Positions 60,851-64,000 of a stretch of DNA of 64,000 nucleotides are shown here, one piece after another (position 1 is the first letter of the stretch; every line of letters begins with the position of its first letter). Made by a program: the position numbers and the translations under genes. The stretch is taken from NCBI GenBank assembly GCA_006738865.1, contig AP019701.1, positions 3,778,001 through 3,842,000 on the forward strand. The letters are read 5' to 3'. The notes under the pieces are model-generated. The model was not told where the DNA came from and did not search any database. It worked only from the letters and a program-made list of their open reading frames with translations. Origin of the DNA: Allostella sp. ATCC 35155 (GTDB lineage: Bacteria > Pseudomonadota > Alphaproteobacteria > ATCC43930 > Allostellaceae).

Positions 60851-62548
60851 ATGACAGCCAGCAACTGGCGCCCGCGCGCCGGCAGTTCCTTCGCCTGCGA
60901 GAAGCGCCCGGCCGTCGCCGACCGCGGCATGGTCGTGACCAATCATCCGTTGGCCTCGGCCGCCGGCGCCGAGATGCTGGCGAACGGCGGCAACGCGATC
61001 GACGCTTCGATCGCGGCCCTGTTCACGCTGTCCGTCGTCGAGCCGATGATGGTCGGCATCTTCGGTGGCGGCACCGCCCTGATGCGACTGGCCGACGGGC
61101 GCGAGGTCGTGCTCGACGGCCTGTCGACGGCGCCGGCGGCTTCGCGGCCCGACAGCTTCGAGCCGGTATCGGACCGCTGGCCCGACTACATGGAGGTGAA
61201 GGGCCGCGCCAACGCCGTCGGCCCGCGCGCCGTCGCGGCGCCGGGAACGCTGAAGGGCTGGTGCGAGGCACTGGAGCGCCACGGCAAGCTCGACCTCGCC
61301 ACCGTAATGGATCCTGCGATCCGCTATGCCGGCCGCGGGTTCCGCGCGACCCAGCTTCTGCACGAGTGCATCCAGGTCGCCGGGCCGGATCTTGCCCGCG
61401 ACAAGACCGCCTCGGCCCTGCTGCTGCCCGGCGGCAACGCGCTGGCGGCGGGCGCCCTGCTGGTCCAGCCGGAACTGGCCGACACGCTGCGCACCATCGC
61501 CAAGGAAGGACCGGGCGCCCTCTATGGCGGCGCCATCGGCGCGGTCGCGGCCGAGTATCTGGAGCGCAACGGCTCGCTGCTGACCGCCGCGGACCTGGCC
61601 CAGTACCGGACCATCGACCGGCAGCCCGTCCGCGGTACCTATCGTGGAGTCGAGATCGTCGGCGCACCGCCGCCGACCTCGGGCGGCGTCCATATCGTGC
61701 AGATGCTGAACCTGCTGGAAGGCTACGACATCGCCGGCCTCGGCTTCGGTACGGCCGAGACGCTGCACCTGCTGCTGGAGGTGATGAAGATCGCCGCCGC
61801 CGACCGGGTCGCCGCCACCGCCGACCCCGCCTTCGTCCGGACGCCGGTCGAACGGCTGATGTCCAAAGAGTATGCCGACCTGCGCCGGCCGGAGATCCAG
61901 GCTGCGGCCGCCGGCACCTTCGCCGCCCGCATCCTGCAGAACGAATCGCACGACACGACCCATGTCACGGTCGCAGACGGCGACGGCAACATCGTCAGCT
62001 CGACCCAGACCCTCAACAGCCTGTTCGGGGCCCGGATCGTCATTCCCGGCACGGGCATGATCCCGAACAACTACATGTATCTCTTCGATCCGCACCCCGG
62101 TAAGGCGCTGTCCCTGGCGCCCGGCAAGCGTCTGACCAGCACGCAGTCGCCGTTGCTGGGATACCGCAACGGCAAGCCCTACTTCGCGCTGGGCCTGCCG
62201 GGCGGCTTCCGCCTCTACGCTTCGGCGATGCAGGGGGTCATCAACCTGATCGACCACGGCATGACGCTGCAGGAGGCGGTCGAGGCGCCGCGGGTCTGGA
62301 CCCAGGGCCAGGACGCCGAGATCGAGAGCAGCGTGCCCGACACGGTCCGCGCGACACTGGCCGGCATGGGCCACCCAGTGGTGCCCGTCGCCCATGTCGC
62401 CGGCGGCATGTGCGCGATCGAGTTCCTCGGCGACGGCAGCATGACGGGGGCCGCGTGCTGGCGCGCCGACGGCGTACCGCTCGGCGTGTCGGGCGGCTAT
62501 GCCCGCCCGGGGGTGCGCTTCTTCCCCGACATCAGCCGCAAGCGCTGA
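60851..62548 (+). CDS. Gamma-glutamyltransferase/peptidase-like Ntn hydrolase
   Basis: 565-aa Ntn hydrolase, probably self-cleaving. The N-terminal part shows RGMVVTNHPLASAAGAEMLA and GNAIDASIAALFTLSVVEP; the processing site and nucleophile Thr is in SHDTTHVTVADGDGNIVSST near residue 380. PGKRLTSTQSPLL and LGLPGGFR complete the small subunit. No signal peptide is visible, so it is likely cytoplasmic. ATG at 60851. With the D-aminoacylase it may process gamma-glutamyl or N-acylated amines. Confidence 0.87.
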   Translation: MTASNWRPRAGSSFACEKRPAVADRGMVVTNHPLASAAGAEMLANGGNAIDASIAALFTLSVVEPMMVGIFGGGTALMRLADGREVVLDGLSTAPAASRPDSFEPVSDRWPDYMEVKGRANAVGPRAVAAPGTLKGWCEALERHGKLDLATVMDPAIRYAGRGFRATQLLHECIQVAGPDLARDKTASALLLPGGNALAAGALLVQPELADTLRTIAKEGPGALYGGAIGAVAAEYLERNGSLLTAADLAQYRTIDRQPVRGTYRGVEIVGAPPPTSGGVHIVQMLNLLEGYDIAGLGFGTAETLHLLLEVMKIAAADRVAATADPAFVRTPVERLMSKEYADLRRPEIQAAAAGTFAARILQNESHDTTHVTVADGDGNIVSSTQTLNSLFGARIVIPGTGMIPNNYMYLFDPHPGKALSLAPGKRLTSTQSPLLGYRNGKPYFALGLPGGFRLYASAMQGVINLIDHGMTLQEAVEAPRVWTQGQDAEIESSVPDTVRATLAGMGHPVVPVAHVAGGMCAIEFLGDGSMTGAACWRADGVPLGVSGGYARPGVRFFPDISRKR

Positions 62549-62634
62549 CCGGCTCCGGCAGCGGGTTGGGACGCGGCGGACCGGTCCCTGACCGCCGCCA
62601 GCCGGACCGCGCGTCGCGCGATTCGGGAGCGGTC

Positions 62635-62663
62635 GAGATGGCCGGCGTCGACCCGGCCATCTC
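62635..62663. terminator. Hairpin between convergent GGT and aminotransferase genes
   Basis: GAGATGGCCGG and CCGGCCATCTC form a perfect 11-bp stem around a seven-base loop, 87 bp after the GGT stop and 12 bp before the end of the convergent gene. Likely a bidirectional terminator; a T-run is missing. Confidence 0.5.
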
Positions 62664-62675
62664 CGCTCACCGCCG

Positions 62676-63998
62676 TCAGGCGGCCGCGCGCTGCGGCCCG
62701 AACGTCTCGCGGATGACGGCGCCGCGCACGGTCAGCACCTCGTCGACCGCCGCGACCAGGGCGTCGAAGTCGCCGTCGGTCATCGGCACCGACAGGTTGA
62801 TCATGCCGCGGCGCGCCAGATAGATGCCGCGGGCGAGCAGGTCCATGTGGAAGAGGTCGCGCATCGCCTGCGGCGTCTGCTTGGTGTCCTCGGGGCCGCG
62901 CACGGGCTTCCAGCCGAAATGGACGCTCATCATCGAGCCGCGGCCGGTGAACTGCACCGGCAGCGCCTTTTCCCGCGCGACGGCATTGAGGCGGCCGCGC
63001 ACCGCGTCGCCGCGGGCGTTGAAGCTGGTCGCGACTTCGGCCGGGTAGACCTCGGTCAGGCCCGCGACGCCGGCCGACATGGTCAGGATGTTGTTGTTGA
63101 AGGTGCCGGCATGGGGCCAGGCGTCGGGCCGCAGCGGGTCGAAATGGCCCATGATGTCGGTATTGCCGCCGAAGCCGCCGAAGGTGAGGCCGCCGCCGAT
63201 ATACTTGCCGAAGGTCGTCATGTCGGGGGTCACGCCCGAGAGCAGCTGGATGCCGCCCGGCGACAGGCGCGAGGTCATGACCTCGTCGAAGATCAGCACC
63301 GCGCCCGCCTTCGTCGCCTCCTCGCGCAGCATGGCGAGGAAGGCATCGTCGGCCGCGATGCAGCCGCCGCCGCCCATCATCGGCTCGACGATGACGACGG
63401 CGAGGTCGGCCGCATGCTCGCGGATCACCTTGGCGGTGTGCTCGATGTCGTTGTAGCGCCCGAAGACGAAGGGGAACGGCACGTTGAGCGGCGTCGGGCC
63501 CGAGAAGTAGAAGACGCCGCCATGGTAGCCGCCCTCCATCACCAGCACCTTGGAGCGCTTGGTGTAGGCGCGCGCGGCCGAGACGGCGAGCAGGTTGCCC
63601 TCGGTGCCGGAGTTGGTGAAGCGCACCTGCTCGACCGACGGAAAGCGGTCGCAGACGAGCGCCGCCAGCTTCGCCTCGACGAGGTTGGGGCCGCCCAGCG
63701 CGATGCCGCCTTCGAGGGCGGTGCGGATCGCCTTCATGATGGCCGGGTGGGAATGGCCGTAGAGGCCGGCGGTGAACTCGCCGAGGAAGTCGCGATACTC
63801 GTGCCCGTCGGCGTCCCAGACGCGCGCGCCCTCGCCCCTGGCGATGGTCAGCGGGTAGGGCGGGAAATGGATGACGGTGCGCGTGTTGCCGCCCGGCATG
63901 ACCTTGGCGGCCTCCGCCTGGCGCGCCGCGCTCTTCGGGTTGCGCGCGGCATACTCCGCGCGGGCTTCGGCCAGGGCCGATTCGAGGTCGGCATTCAA
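62676..63998 (-). CDS. Glutamate-1-semialdehyde aminomutase-like aminotransferase (class III)
   Basis: 440-aa PLP enzyme. VMPGGNTRTVIHFPPYPLTI opens the fold, then DFLGEFTAGLYGHSHP, FTNSGTEGNLLAVSAARA (phosphate site), IVEPMMGGGGCI and VLIFDEVMTSRLSPGG (Asp to PLP nitrogen). The PLP Lys is in TTFGKYIGGGLTFGGFGG. It is a HemL homologue of the catabolic type rather than heme synthesis, as judged by its neighbours. The first start codon inside the window is TTG at 63998, and the frame continues to the edge, so the true start may lie beyond. Confidence 0.85.
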   Translation of the reverse strand: MNADLESALAEARAEYAARNPKSAARQAEAAKVMPGGNTRTVIHFPPYPLTIARGEGARVWDADGHEYRDFLGEFTAGLYGHSHPAIMKAIRTALEGGIALGGPNLVEAKLAALVCDRFPSVEQVRFTNSGTEGNLLAVSAARAYTKRSKVLVMEGGYHGGVFYFSGPTPLNVPFPFVFGRYNDIEHTAKVIREHAADLAVVIVEPMMGGGGCIAADDAFLAMLREEATKAGAVLIFDEVMTSRLSPGGIQLLSGVTPDMTTFGKYIGGGLTFGGFGGNTDIMGHFDPLRPDAWPHAGTFNNNILTMSAGVAGLTEVYPAEVATSFNARGDAVRGRLNAVAREKALPVQFTGRGSMMSVHFGWKPVRGPEDTKQTPQAMRDLFHMDLLARGIYLARRGMINLSVPMTDGDFDALVAAVDEVLTVRGAVIRETFGPQRAAA

Positions 63999-64000
63999 AC

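Overview
The window is GC-rich, densely coded chromosomal DNA with no stretch over 300 bases lacking a gene. A complete general-stress-response locus (phyR, nepR, ecfG and a HisKA_2-type sensor kinase) is a signature of Alphaproteobacteria. Together with the alphaproteobacterial-type PyrE and the large load of ABC, TRAP and acyl-CoA catabolic genes, it suggests a soil or water organism of the Rhodospirillales/Rhizobiales kind. No tRNA, rRNA, insertion sequence or CRISPR array was seen.

Left part (1-23600): nitrogen-compound and cyclic-amide catabolism with uptake systems. A polyamine-type ABC transporter fragment is followed by an alpha/beta hydrolase and an SDR. Next comes a seven-gene minus-strand operon: TRAP large permease, HyuA, HyuB, an FAD amine oxidase, a TauD-type dioxygenase, an M20 peptidase and a DUF1772 protein. 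The other two TRAP subunits lie nearby in separate transcription units. One goes with an Old Yellow Enzyme reductase, the other with an MFS carrier and a NodB-fold hydrolase. An XRE-cupin regulator sits between them. A second operon carries GntR, an AtzH-like protein, RidA, a second Old Yellow Enzyme and a second PotA-like ATPase.

Middle (23600-28600): the general stress response. A perfect EcfG-type promoter lies before a DUF3309 gene and a SemiSWEET-like gene. phyR is divergent from nepR-ecfG, and a membrane histidine kinase follows.

Right-centre (27868-54288): acyl-CoA catabolism. A TetR regulator adjoins a complete branched-chain-type ABC transporter (livHMGF plus binding protein). Upstream lies a 14-gene minus-strand run of two acyl-CoA dehydrogenases, three crotonases, a BadH-like dehydrogenase, a thiolase-like protein with its DUF35 partner, a PaaK-like ligase, a hotdog thioesterase and SDRs. 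A BenE-type carrier, an AliA-like ligase and further ligase and crotonase genes follow. Three near-identical palindromes resembling the FadR box of Bacillus (TGAATGA-N4-TCATTCA) sit before the liv operon, the 14-gene run and the ligase/crotonase operon, so one TetR-family regulator probably controls all three. The gene content fits degradation of an alicyclic or aromatic carboxylate through CoA thioesters. One acetyl-CoA-synthetase-like gene carries a frameshift with a deletion.

Right end (54278-64000): a large ELWxxDGT/Ig-like/RTX secreted protein, pyrE overlapping an N-carbamoyl amino acid hydrolase, a D-aminoacylase-type amidohydrolase, a gamma-glutamyltransferase and a GSA-aminomutase-like aminotransferase. 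Two copies of a long palindromic intergenic repeat occur, at 3985 and 35145.
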